Positions 19,102 to 29,660 of a stretch of 64,000 bases of DNA are shown here, one piece after another. Each line of letters begins with the position of its first letter. Position 1 is the first letter of the stretch. This DNA is from Ostrinia nubilalis (taxonomy: Eukaryota; Arthropoda; Insecta; Lepidoptera; Crambidae), in contig NC_087099.1 of NCBI RefSeq assembly GCF_963855985.1, forward strand, positions 12,802,001 to 12,866,000. The letters are read 5' to 3'. The notes under the pieces were generated by a model. That model ran no database searches. It was given only the letters and a program-made list of their open reading frames with translations, and was not told the origin of the DNA. The position numbers and the translations under genes were made by a program.

Positions 19102-19289
19102 ACGCGATATTCTTAGAGTCCCGCACCGGGCGTCCTGTGATCCAAATAGGACGGTACCGGTTCAACATGTGGAGCGGGAGCCAGGGTCCCCGAGCCCGCT
19201 GGATCTGTGTGAAAGTCCACTCCGGCTGCTCTGCCACCCTGGTGACCGTTGACAACGTGATAGTCAAGCAGAAGCCGCATAATCATTGA
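19102..19289 (+). CDS. mod(mdg4): FLYWCH zinc-finger terminal exon E12
   Basis: The acceptor tgtatttcag ends at 19101. It has 61 residues: AIFLESRTGRPVIQIGRYRF, GPRARWIC, x6, CSATLVTVDNVIVKQ and HNH before TGA. Ser follows the second cysteine as in E9. Confidence 0.9.
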
Positions 19290-19636
19290 GGTCGTGTTAC
19301 AATATGACCAGATATGAAGTCCAAGGGTTTCTATCCGGTCCGGTACTGGAAGTGCATGTGTTGACGAGCTGTATTCTACACGGTCTGACGACGAACCGGC
19401 CTGGGTTCGCACGGCGATGTCAATTAGTAGAATCTCCTTCAATTCTATAGTATTCTTAGCATTTTTGGAAGCCAATTCGGACATTGCAATTAAAATAATC
19501 AAAACCAGAAAAACCATTGAGTTTCTATTACAAATGACTAGTGCCTCTGACAACAATCTGAGACGTAATGCGCAATGTGATGACACATAGCTTCTTACAG
19601 ACTATGCAAAAATGTACCCTAATTTTTCCATTATAG

Positions 19637-19836
19637 GTATCGTATTTACTACGTCAAGATATGGCAAGCCCAAGCTAATGTTCGACGGCCACAGCTACAA
19701 CAGGTACCACCGGCAGGGCCGCTGGCGGGACAGGACTCGATGGGTCTGCACCAGAACCAGCAATGGCTGTAAAGTGACCGTCATCACCGTGCATAATAAC
19801 GTCATCAATGTAAAAGGCAATCATAATCACGAATGA
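19637..19836 (+). CDS. mod(mdg4): FLYWCH zinc-finger terminal exon E13
   Basis: The acceptor ccattatag ends at 19636. It gives 65 residues (IVFTTSRYGKPKLMFDGHSY, RWVC, x6, CKVTVITVHNNVINV, HNH-Glu, TGA). The I-G that normally precedes Y-R-F is changed to F-D-G and the Y-R-F block to H-S-Y-N. The stretch between that block and the zinc core is rich in Arg and Trp (RQGRWRDRTRW). AATAAA at 20008-20013 may serve it. Confidence 0.88.
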
Positions 19837-20056
19837 AGAATAAGATGGGCATCGGACTACTAGGCAACTAAAAGAGATTTTTATGGAGAACAAAGTTAGC
19901 AAGATTTGAATTTCATGAACTAGTTGTTGCGACAGAAAGACCAGATTAAATTGTTTCTCCATAAAACTGGTTAAGTCTTATAACAAGAGTTAAAGCAAGA
20001 CGAAGAAAATAAAGCTTTAAAGTATGTAACTTCGGGCGTTTTATTCATTGGATAAC

Positions 20057-20579
20057 ATACACTCGACATCAAATAAATCGCACCTCCCGCGACAAGCACT
20101 TTCAAACGTATGCATCCCCACTTCCCACCAATATTGGCACCATTAAAAAGCCTAGTTCTAAACTTCATTTCATTAAAGGAAAGGTTTTTACCCCAAAAAT
20201 GTGTCTTTAGAAGGATCCAGAGTCACTTCTTCGAAAAATAGGTAGTTACGCTTGAGCCAACTTTTATGGCTATAAAACTGTTAAGTTAGGATTAATCGCT
20301 ATCCATCTGTTAAAGAGGACACGTGTGATCATTATTTGGTTTTATAACCATAAAATTTGGTCTAATTGATCCCAGAGGTGAGCCCAAAGTGAAGACTTTT
20401 TTCAAGTCACATTTATGGTATATATTAATCACTTATTAAGAAATTAAATGTGTTTTTCTTTAAGGATATTTGTTGGGCTTTCAAATAACACCAATATTGT
20501 TGGGGCACAATGATTGTGTCAGAAGAAAATCTTTTAAGTTCGCGTCGCGGAAGGTGCGGTTTATTTGATGTTGAGTATA
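20057..20579. mobile_element. 520-bp non-autonomous DNA element, copy A
   Basis: The ends tacactcgacatcaaataaa and tttatttgatgttgagtata are inverted repeats of about 35 bp including the cgcacc-cccgcgac segment. An inverted copy of the whole element lies at 47693-48206. There is no open reading frame. Confidence 0.8.
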
Positions 20580-21010
20580 TAAACTTCAGTTGATGTTATA
20601 TGTGAATGCAATTCCCCGCTGTACTTTTATGTCTGTTGTGGCCTGTTTCTTTTTGCTTGTGCATTCGATTTATGTATCATTTTATTTGCAATAATTTAAT
20701 TTACCTTTAATTTAAACTTTAGGGATGACTTTTTTTGTGCCGCAATTAGATTTCGTAAATAAATACAAACTGTCGTTAAAAAAAAATCAAAAATATTTAT
20801 TCAGTTTAGACCACAAGTGGCACTTATGAACGTCAAATATATAAAAAAAAGGTAGCCCTTATGGGGCACTTTATATGTCTCCTTATCTTTTAGCGTTTCC
20901 CTGGGTTGTCAAAAAGCGATCGCTTTCGAAAAGAAACGGCATTCTTTTACGTTTCTCTTTTGTGCGGTGTACAATAAAGTGCATCTAACGTTTATTTTAT
21001 TATTTTCCAG

Positions 21011-21207
21011 ATGAAATAGTATTCACCACGTCAAGGTATGGCAAGCCGGTCCTCCTGATCGGCGGTCGGAGGTTCAACCGCTACCACAAGTGTAACTCCG
21101 CTCGTGTGCGCTGGGTCTGCACCAGGACCTCGACAGGCTGCAAGGCCACAGTCCTCACTTTCGATAACAAGATTATTCAGATCTGTAATCCACACAATCA
21201 CTGCTAA
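21011..21207 (+). CDS. mod(mdg4): FLYWCH zinc-finger terminal exon E14
   Basis: The acceptor ttattttccag ends at 21010. The exon has no internal ATG start, so simple ORF finding misses it. The 64 residues run EIVFTTSRYGKPVLLIGGRR, RWVC, x6, CKATVLTFDNKIIQI, then HNHC and TAA. The extra Cys after HNH is unique in the window. It is closest to E13 (TTSRYGKP, RWVCTRTS-GCK). Confidence 0.88.
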
Positions 21208-21565
21208 AGCTATTGATCACTCTTATTAAGATAGCAGGAAGGCGATGGATGAAGACAGCTACCAACCGCCTAAGTCAGGAAATCATTGGCGCTTATGTTC
21301 AGTACCTAGTGGATGTTATTTGTATGTATTTATCGATCTAAAATTAAAATATTCTACATTTTATTTGTACCTAGTTTATTCCTGTGTGTCATGATGCCCC
21401 TTATTGACTTTAGTAATTTCAGTAGACTATGACTATACTAATAAATAATGTCTATTTTTTAGCTATCTAACTAATTTAAAAAACAAAGCAATTATTGTCA
21501 AGAGTTATCTATTATATCTAGTCCTTGTAATCGCCGATTATACTATTTTACATGTTTATTTCCAG

Positions 21566-21765
21566 AAAATTTGCCTTATTTCACGACATCCAAATTCGGG
21601 AAGCCTGTCCTACAAATGGGCATGCACAGGTATAATCGGCACTCTCAATACAAGGGGCCTAAGGTCAGATGGGTGTGCACCAGGATCGCTTCTGGGTGCA
21701 AGGCATACGTCACTACGCTATTTGATAAGATCATCAGTATAAATCATGGCCATAGTCACAAATAA
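21566..21765 (+). CDS. mod(mdg4): FLYWCH zinc-finger terminal exon E15
   Basis: The acceptor tttatttccag ends at 21565. It encodes 65 residues (NLPYFTTSKFGKPVLQMGMH, RWVC, x6, CKAYVTT, HSHK, TAA). Its T-T-S-K-F-G-K-P-V-L-Q and K-G-P-K-V-R-W-V-C phrases link it both to E14 and to the E16-E18 family. Confidence 0.9.
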
Positions 21766-22047
21766 TGAAATAATATAACCATTAACAATACAATCTACAT
21801 TAACAAATAGAGCCAAAAAAGTATTATTTGTATCGCATTTTTAGTTTTTTCTTATATTTATTACACAACATGTACCTACTAAAATTATATGGATTTTTTT
21901 TCCTAAACCCGCAAACTCCTTTCAAATGAAGTATTGAATGTAGCTATAAATGAATAATAATAAATAAATATCCTTGGACAGCTCCCGCGGCGCGCCTCTA
22001 TGCGTTATGGAAACCTTCAGGATTGAATTGAAAATCAATCTATTTAG

Positions 22048-22391
22048 GTATTTGTTTTATTAAAGGTGAAAATATGTACAAGTACCGACACCAATGGTGT
22101 GCCATTACTCGAAAGAAGATGTGTGAGATAATATTCACAAGCAAATTGAAATTTATGAACAGCAAATTTCAAGCACTGATCAATTTTGTCGCTCGTGAAA
22201 CTAATTGTCCTGATGATTTGCTGCCGAAGTTAAAGAAAGAATTGGCAAGTTTTAGACGACAATTCACACTAAAGTGGACTAAGTATAACAGGCATCGAAA
22301 TTCAGTAGAAAACAAAGGAAAAAATTGGCTGAACGGATATTGTGTGTTTAGGCAACACCAAGAACGTGGAAACAAAGACGAAACTTCTTAA
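22048..22391 (+). CDS. Candidate non-FLYWCH terminal exon, 113 residues
   Basis: Between E15 and a FLYWCH relic lies an open frame preceded by two possible acceptors in the same frame, aatctatttag (ending 22047) and ttttattaaag (ending 22065). From either one the length to the stop is 3n+2, the array's phase. The protein is basic, has no FLYWCH motif, and includes INFVARETNCPDDLLPKLKK and later K-W-T-K-Y-N-R-H-R and K-N-W-L. That C-P-x-x-L-L-P-x-L and W-L layout vaguely recalls a domain in unclassified insect transposon proteins, but I cannot name it. AATAAA follows within about 30 bases. It may be an alternative terminal exon or a transposon remnant open by chance. Confidence 0.45.
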
Positions 22392-22597
22392 TTTTTTGAT
22401 CCACAATAATAATAAACAAGGTTATTTTTATTCTGTTCTTTAATTGTTGTTTTATTTTTATCATAAAGATCTGGTATTTATAAAAAGTAAATTGAAGCTG
22501 TTAAATCAATGCCTAGTTCCTAGTTCCTATATTTTATGCGTAATTAGAATAAATTGTAGAAGTGATAAGTAAAATTGTTGATGTTAATCAATTGCAG

Positions 22598-22740
22598 AAG
22601 TCGAAATTGAATTTACAACATCGATGTTTGGGAATCCACTGCTTCGATATGGCCCATACAAAGGACAATGTTCGTTCTCCATACATTGTTCGCCTAAAGA
22701 ACCAACAATTTTGACATATTACTACCCGAAAGCGAAATAA
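22598..22740 (+). pseudogene. Half FLYWCH exon with altered tail
   Basis: The acceptor caattgcag ends at 22597 and the array phase is kept. The first half is FLYWCH-like (VEIEFTTSMFGNPLLRYGPY), but the frame then runs into unrelated residues and stops at TAA after 46 residues with no WxC, CRA or HxH. It could still be spliced, giving a protein without the finger. I judge it a decayed exon. Confidence 0.65.
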
Positions 22741-22859
22741 TACGATTCTGTGTGTAAGAACAATGATTCCTGATGGACACTTGCCATAAAATTAATGATT
22801 AAGAATATTAAATCACAGCGATTTTATAATATGTCGTTTATGACAACATGGCGTCTAAT

Positions 22860-23540
22860 GTATTGTGTGAATGTATGAACACCGATTCGCGAAAAATGTT
22901 TTGTATTGTCGTCACGCCGAGTCGCAGCCAAATAGTATAAAATAATAGAACAAGTTTTAGAAATACAACTCGGCATTCCACTTTTACAATATGCCCACAT
23001 ATTGCACGTAAATAAACAACATGAATCGTAGGTTGTTTCCACCCTTGTCATCTGACACATGAAATAAACTCCTATTGTATTATAGATATCGAAGCCGAAT
23101 CGTATATAATAATAGAATGGGTTTTGGAGATCACTCGGGGTTCCACTTTTATAAAATACCTACATATTACATAAAAATACCACGAATCATGAGTTTTCTT
23201 TTCACCATTTACATCTGACACGAGATAACAAACTCCTATCTCCATGACTACCATCGTAGTCTATGCCAAAGACTACAATATTTTAAGCAAGAAGTTTCAA
23301 ACCTTAGCGGCTACGGTAACCCCTGGGCCACATACATCATGATAACATTCGGTCGACACCGGAACGAAGTCTTGCGATTATGCAAAAAAGCATCGTATTC
23401 TAGTGCGGCTATATCACGTTCAACCGGGGTTTTAATTCGACTAAAGTCCTGACTAAAGACTGGAAGAAAATACGCCGCATTGTATGAGCACTTCGTGTTC
23501 GTTAAAGCGGCTTCAGATCTAGAGCCCACATAGTTTTCTT
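22860..23540 (+). pseudogene. Tandem decayed segments with FLYWCH-like vestiges
   Basis: Two segments of about 150 bp (roughly 22905-23050 and 23085-23240) are imperfect copies sharing the words ataataga, ttccacttttataaaata and cacatattgca. Each holds a vestige of the FLYWCH start (LEIQLGIPLLQYAHI and LEITRGSTFIKYLHI). A third vestige near 23312-23360 reads GYGNPW and ITFGRHRN. All contain stops or frameshifts. The evidence is weak but consistent with the surrounding decay zone. Confidence 0.35.
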
Positions 23541-23669
23541 TCCAATAATATCCGCAAGTAGCGCTGCATGATCTTTACAACAAAAACGGCAATAGTTATT
23601 AAGGTGCCAAAATTATATGATTACTTTGGCACGGTATTATACACGTTCGAAGATTTGTCATTTTCATTC

Positions 23670-24260
23670 ATTTCTTCATCATCATCATCATTTCAGCCAC
23701 AGGACGTCCACTACTGAACATAGGCCTCCCCCAATGACTTCCACATCGCACGGTTGGTAGCGGCCTGCATCCAGCGCCTTCCCGCTACCTTTATCAGGTC
23801 GTCGGTCCACCTTGTGGTGGGTTGACATTGCAGAATATGACTTTTGATAGGTTCATCATAGAATTCGGCGGGGATATCCTCACGGAGGAAGTTCGTAAAA
23901 GGGCGGAACAAGATCTTATAATAATGCAAGGCCGAAGCTGTTACGCGCGTGCTCATACGTGTAATCCGGCGAGTATGCAATAAATAGTAATGTCTGGTAA
24001 ATAGTGGTAATACGTATCGTTCGTTCGTTCGTTTCAGCCGAAAAGACGTCCACTGCTGGACAAAGGCCTCCCCCAAGGATTTCCACGAAGACCGATCCTG
24101 CACCGCTCGCATACAGGCACCTCCCGCGACCTTCACCAGATCGTCGGTCCACCTAGTGGGAGGCCTGCCCACGCTACGTCTTTCGGCTCGTGGTCGCCAC
24201 TCAAGAACTTTCCTGCCCCAGCGGCCATCAGCTCTACGAGCTATGTGCCCCGCCCCGTCT
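23670..24260 (-). mobile_element. Two RTE-like LINE 3' ends in tandem
   Basis: On the - strand the right copy (about 24030-24260) encodes AGHIARRADGRWGRKVLEWR, then SVGRPPTRWTDDLVKVAG and W-K-S-L-G-E-A. The left copy (about 23680-23835) encodes TTRWTDDLIKVAGRRWMQAA and ends in a (tca)n tail. They are joined in one 153-codon frame. These are C-terminal reverse-transcriptase tails of a common lepidopteran LINE. Confidence 0.8.
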
Positions 24261-25535
24261 ATGTCTGTATGCGCTACGATTACAGGGTATCATTTTGCAT
24301 AGTCGCAAGACTTCACTCCGCTGCTGTCAAATCAATGTCGCATAATGTTATCGCAATGTGTGTGGCCCTTGGCCAAATCACAGAAGCCTATGCGAAGAAA
24401 GAGCACTTGAATGACAATAAAAATCAGGGTTACCATTTTATAAGATTTCCTCACTATTGAGGGTAACAAAGTAACATTAATAATCTAGCCATTAATTACA
24501 TTTATTACCTATACGAGAAAGTAAAGCAACATGCGGTTTTATTTTAATTTGTAAAATATTAAACCCCTCATATTTGTAACAGTTTGTTCCAAGTTTAGTT
24601 TTACTGTTTTGTTAACAGTATTGCTGTTTCAGCTGTCACTGTGAAGCTTTGGGAAAATAAATAAATAGAAAAAATATTAACATAAATATTTATTTAAGTT
24701 TTTATGTTCATTATCATAATATGCCAATTTAAGTTACACTGTGTGACAGTCTTTGACACTAAACAAACTCTTCAGCTTAATAATACCTACCTACAGGGCG
24801 TTTTTATAGTTACTCTTGCTGATGAAACAAGAAGGGTTGATTCTACTACTGAAATACAACTACTTTTCTTACAGGACCAATATCAAATTCTCAAAAAAAT
24901 TCACATCCTCGTGATGGTGATAATTTCTATGGAGAGGTTTTTTTATATTCGGTCTCTTGGGATAAGTTATTCCATTTGAGCAGTAGAATTAATCCTTTTT
25001 ATTCGATCACATATAAAAACAACACAAGTGTTTAGGAAAACTTCTTCTTTGGTATGGTATCACTACGGAGTTATAATGTCGGCAACTCTGTATCACTGAC
25101 TTGTAACTTTCAAACAGCATGAATAATAAGGGCACCACATTGGTTTTCTTTCTGAAAAAAGGCTTTCAGTTTTAGTACTAACCCTTTAGCACTATTTCAT
25201 TAAAATAAAAATACAATAAACGCACAGAAGACTGAAATTGAGTCAACTGACGTGACATTTATAATTTGTTGACATTATGACAGTTTGACAAGACTAGGGA
25301 TTGAAAAAGTTTTAATTGAAAAAGTAAAATGACAATTTATTAAAACGATTCACATGGATATAATCGATTAAAAATATTTATAAAATGTTCTGATACTTGC
25401 CTGTAGCGATTATCCAATCCTGGTTTCTACTGAAAAACTACCTCGTGGCAAGATTTTAATAAAATAATAAAATCTTTATCTTCTCTTTCACAATCTATAA
25501 AAGTTCATTTGGTCTATTATTATACATGTGCTATG
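24261..25535. other. No gene recognised
   Basis: The stretch is AT-rich. A 71-codon frame at 24245-24460 continues out of the LINE tail. Near 24290-24400 there is a very faint FLYWCH-like order of residues, too weak to annotate as a relic. Confidence 0.35.
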
Positions 25536-25716
25536 AATGAGGGTTTTCGCGATTGAAAAATCCGCGAGATGGCAATACGTAGACGCGAGGTCCAAATGCT
25601 GCATGATTGGTGGATATCTGTCAATGTCATGTCAAAAATAACCAATCATGCAGCATTTGGACCTCACGTCTACGTATTGCCATCTGGCGGATTTTTCAAT
25701 CGCGAAAACCCTCATT
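25536..25716. mobile_element. Palindromic MITE, 181 bp
   Basis: The arms of about 75 bp are nearly perfect: aatgagggttttcgcgattg at the left and caatcgcgaaaaccctcatt at the right, with gcaatacgtagacg and cgtctacgtattgc further in. The spacer is about 30 bp. Confidence 0.88.
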
Positions 25717-26095
25717 GGCATAGATTATGAGAGACTGGCAACTATACTAGGTTGATATCAGGTGATCCGTCTGCTCATTTGCCTCCTGTCACATAAAAAA
25801 AATATATAGGTATGTTTCTCACACTTCAACTGGCATTGGATTCAACATCGGATTCTGACACTTTTACAGTTATGATACCATGAATATCAGTTTATGGTCC
25901 TAATTATTTTTATTTTATTTACGACCTTCGACCAGTTGGATACTTTAGATATCTTCTTGTAATAGTGTCAAACTGTCAATATCTTTTTAGCTTTTAACGC
26001 AAATCTAGTCTTCAAAGCAGTTTAATCGATTTATTTTATTTTCAAAATCGATATTTTATTGTCTATGATGGCCGCAGGAACATCACTATACATGG

Positions 26096-26215
26096 ACTCC
26101 CAGCAATAAAGTACGGTAATGCCTCGTACAGATTTTATCGGCAAAAATTATGGAACTTGATAGGTTTTAGACCATGCCACGCACCAAAACGTCCGGAAGT
26201 TGTAATAGTATTATA
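26096..26215 (+). pseudogene. FLYWCH exon relic, 5' half
   Basis: After gatggccgcag the bases encode T-S-L-Y and then, one frame over, G-L-P-A-I-K-Y-G-N-A-S-Y-R-F-Y-R-Q, a clear FLYWCH first half. The zinc core is absent. The matching 3' half may be the relic at 26375-26510, with about 160 bp between them. Confidence 0.6.
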
Positions 26216-26374
26216 GAATAAACGTTAAAAGACTTATTTATTTAATTTTTCAATGCTTAAGTGTCCATTAGAATGAAAGGGTGCTTAATGTATTAAAAAA
26301 AATAGAAAATAATTATGATGGGTTAATGTTTTTGGGCGGTTTTTTAGGCGGTTTCTGACAATGTCCTTTTGCAG

Positions 26375-26510
26375 AATACAGAAGAATGCTCCAGGGCCTA
26401 AAATAAGATGGCAGTGCAACAGGGTGGCGAGCAAGGGGTGCCGTGCGAGGATCATCACCTTTGAAGAAACTATTATAAAGATAGCCGGTTGTCATAACCA
26501 TGAACCCTAA
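26375..26510 (+). pseudogene. FLYWCH exon relic, 3' half
   Basis: The second half is intact as protein: NAPGPKIRWQC, x7, CRARIITFEETIIKI and C-H-N-H-E-P before TAA. The segment before it reduces to Y-R-R after a cttttgcag site, with a one-base frameshift. Measured from that acceptor the length is 3n+1, out of phase with all the intact exons, so splicing would not yield a finger. Confidence 0.75.
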
Positions 26511-27131
26511 GGGCCCTTTCCTACTGCAATCCAGATTCGCTGGACCCTGTAATGGATCCCGCAAAACTAGATTATCGTTGAACACACCAGCGTGTTTGAA
26601 GTTTGAATGGATCGGTTTTTTGCGGGACCCTGCAAATGGGATGTTCGTGTGAATGTTAATATTAACATACGTAAACTATTAAACGGAATCTTGAAAAAGA
26701 AAAACAGTTCCTGCAAAAAACGGAACGAGTCCTTATAAGTCGTGGTTTTGTAAGAATACTGATCAATGATTTATAATACCCCTTATTGGAAAAGCCTTTA
26801 TTATTTGCTTCTCTTTTTCTACAAGAATATCTATGTAGAGTTTGTAGTGTGTCTAATAATCTTGACTTAAAACACTGTTTCTGGTTACTATCAGTCTTTT
26901 CGGTTTTCTTTCACCGGATAGGTATATGGTCTCAGTCTTAGCTGTGTATTTTATATTTAAGCTTCTTTACACATCATTGTATTTTGTCATATATTATAAT
27001 ATTGTCACGACATTTATAGTTGTTTGTTTGTCATAAAAAATGTGTTTGTTTATAACTTTAAGTAGGTAGTCGGGGGTTTGTAGATGCTTTATAATTTCTA
27101 GTTTAAACTGTCCATTGGTAATTTATTGCAG
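26511..27131. other. AT-rich intron-like stretch
   Basis: The segment 26515-26700 contains gggccctttcctactgcaat and several gcgggaccctgcaaa-like words and may be an old repeat. No gene was found. Confidence 0.35.
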
Positions 27132-27331
27132 ATAACGAAATTATTTTCACTACGTCACGATTCGGGAACCCGGTTCTGCAATGCGGCAAGTTCCGGTTCA
27201 ACAAGAGGGCTCGGTACAGAGGGCCGAGGGTCAGATGGGTGTGCACTAAAATAGCAACGGGTTGCAAAGCATTTATTTACACTGTGAATGAAACTATAGT
27301 TACCGCAAATAATATGCACAGCCATGATTGA
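27132..27331 (+). CDS. mod(mdg4): FLYWCH zinc-finger terminal exon E16
   Basis: The acceptor tttattgcag ends at 27131. The 65 residues run NEIIFTTSRFGNPVLQCGKF, RYRGPRVRWVC, x6, CKAFIYTVNETIVTANNMHS, then H-D and TGA. It is the first of four near-copies (with E17, E18 and the interrupted exon at 29661). The frame contains no early ATG. Confidence 0.9.
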
Positions 27332-27534
27332 AAGATAGCGTTTGGAAATGCAAGGATATATGCAATGTTTTTAGACAACCTACTTATTTGTCATGTATTA
27401 CATTGATAAGACTTATACTTCTTTGTATTAATTTACTAAAAAGAGTTTTTTTTTTAAATTAATTGCAGTAAGCCAGCGGTCTTACAGATGTCTTAAAATT
27501 TCTAGTTTAAATCATCTTTAGTAATTTGTTGCAG

Positions 27535-27734
27535 ATAACGACATTATTTTCACTACGTCACGATTTGGGAACCCGGTTCTGCAATGCGGCAAGTTCCGGT
27601 TCAACAAGAACGCACGGTACAGAGGGCCGAAGGTCAGATGGGTGTGCACTAAAGTAGCAACGGGTTGCAAAGCAATTATTTTCACTGTGAATGAAACCAT
27701 AGTTTCCGCAAATAACAAGCACAACCATGATTGA
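27535..27734 (+). CDS. mod(mdg4): FLYWCH zinc-finger terminal exon E17
   Basis: The acceptor tttgttgcag ends at 27534. Its 65 residues differ from E16 at only a few positions (N-D-I-I, K-N-A-R-Y, V-R-W-V-C-T-K-V, C-K-A-I-I-F, terminal HNH-Asp). The upstream intron (cagcggtcttacagatg ... gtaatttgttgcag) is also shared with the exon at 29661, showing that duplication included flanking DNA. Confidence 0.9.
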
Positions 27735-27877
27735 AAATTTGAAAGATAGCGTTTGAAAATTCAAGGATGTAGTCTGTAAATGTGGTCTAGCATTTTTACA
27801 TTTTACCCTCTTTTTACTTTTACCTTTTTATTTTCTGTATCGGACCATTCCTGTAACTTTTTTTTCTTTCCAATATA

Positions 27878-28927
27878 CAGTGTGTCCGGGCTTGTAGTGA
27901 TCAAACTTTAAGGGCGTAATCTATGGACAATTTTATCGATGAAAATACTTCAAATTTAGGGCCTAACCCATTTCTCAAAAAATTACATCGATTTAAGTTT
28001 TTAATTTTTAGTTTACACCTCTTCTTTAAAAAACAAGTGAAAGCGTAGGTAGCTTAACATTAATAGGCAAATATTTTATATCATGCGATAGCCAATAAAA
28101 TTATCTATTAGTACAAGAAGAAAGCAGACACAAGTTTCATACATTTTATGGGAGTAAGAATGGATTTAATTAGAAAAATACATTACTTTTTTCACTTCTT
28201 TTTCAGTTATTTTCCAACACAAGAAAAACCAGGTCGTTAAGGTATGTTTTATTTGCATTGTATTTTTAGTATTTGAGCTATTCTACAAAACGAATGTAAA
28301 TTAATTAGTCTACGTTTATTAGTTTCGACGTAATTGTTGAACAAAGATACCCCTACCCAGCGGTTTCCATAGCGCACGCGACATGCGAAAATACACTGCC
28401 TGAAAGAATCACACAACCCATTCCGATTACTATGGAAACCGCTGGGAAGGGGTATTTTTGTTCAACAATTACGTCGAAACTAATAGACGTAGACTAATAA
28501 ATTTACATTCGTTTTGTAGAATAGCTCAAATACTAAAAATACAATGCAAATAAAACATACCTTAACGACCTGGTTTTTCTTGTGTTGGAAAATAACTGAA
28601 AAAGAAGTGAAAAAAGTAATGTATTTTTCTAATTAAATCCATTCTTACTCCCATAAAATGTATGAAACTTGTGTCTGTTTTCTTCTTCTACTAATAGATA
28701 ATGTTATTGGCTATCGCATGATATAAAATATTTGCCTATTATTAATGTTAAGCTACCCACGCTTTCACTTGTTTTTTAAAGAAGAGGTGAAAACTAAAAC
28801 TTAAAAACTTAAATCGATGTAATTTTTCGAGAAATGGGTCAGGCCCCATTTTTGAAGTATTTTCATCGATAAAATTGTCCATAGATTACGCCTTTAAAGT
28901 TTGATCACTACATGCCCGGACACACTG
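27878..28927. mobile_element. 1.05-kb fold-back element flanked by TA
   Basis: Left end cagtgtgtccgggcttgtag and right end ctacatgcccggacacactg pair, and pairing runs inward for most of both halves (for example aaacataccttaacgacctg near 28552 with caggtcgttaaggtatgttt near 28231). A central spacer lies near 28370-28440. It is bounded by TA at 27876-27877 and 28928-28929, as expected for a Tc1/mariner-class target. It has no transposase. Confidence 0.88.
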
Positions 28928-29223
28928 TATAATTGCCTACCTGTCTAGTTATAACTGATATTACACTAATATATTGCATGCGGTGTTTACCTTATTTTTA
29001 TTTTTTAAGAATATTAGTAATTTGTGTTTTGCACAAATTACTAATAATCTCGTTAGCCCCTAGTTCCTACTAAGCTAAACATGCCTGTGTTACGAGTGGG
29101 CGAGTTTACCTATAAATAAATTAAGACATTTTTTTTAATTAAATATATCGTTTTTTATTAATAGTAAGTACTTGTCGATGTCTTATAATTTGTATTTTAA
29201 AGTTACTAATGCTAATGTTCCAG

Positions 29224-29423
29224 ATAACCACGTAGTTTTTACTTTGTCTCGATTCGGGAACCCGGTTTTGCAATACGGCAAGTTCCGGTTCAACAAACAG
29301 ACTCGTTACAGAGGGCCAAAGGTCAGATGGGTGTGCACTAAAGTAGCAACGGGTTGCAAAGCATTTATTTTCACTGTGAATGAAACTATAGTTACCGCAA
29401 ATAATAAACACAGCCATGATTGA
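29224..29423 (+). CDS. mod(mdg4): FLYWCH zinc-finger terminal exon E18
   Basis: The acceptor taatgttccag ends at 29223. It has 65 residues: NHVVFTLSRFGNPVLQYGKF, RYRGPKVRWVC, x6, CKAFIFTVNETIVTANNKHS, then H-D and TGA. It differs from E16 and E17 mainly in the first ten residues (T-L-S for T-T-S) and in Q-T-R-Y. Confidence 0.9.
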
Positions 29424-29660
29424 AAGACGGTTGTAATTGTTATGGTCTCAGCAATTTTATTTAAGCTGCTTTACACGCCATTGTTTTAGACATACTTACT
29501 TATTTGTCATGTATTACATTGATAAGACAATCATTTATACTTCTTTATGTCATTTAATTAATAAAAATACTCGTAGATTTTTTATTAATTGAAGTAAGCC
29601 AGCGGTCTTGTAGATGTTTTAGAATGTTTAGTTTAAACCATCTTTAGTAATTTGTTGCAG

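Noticed and set aside
22169..22375. A - strand 68-codon frame opposite the 22048 candidate exon.
   Set aside because: It has no recognisable domain, acceptor or poly(A) context.
24290..24400. A faint FLYWCH-like residue order (S-R-K ... C-Y-R-N ... C-G-P-W).
   Set aside because: Too few matching positions and several stops. It could be chance.
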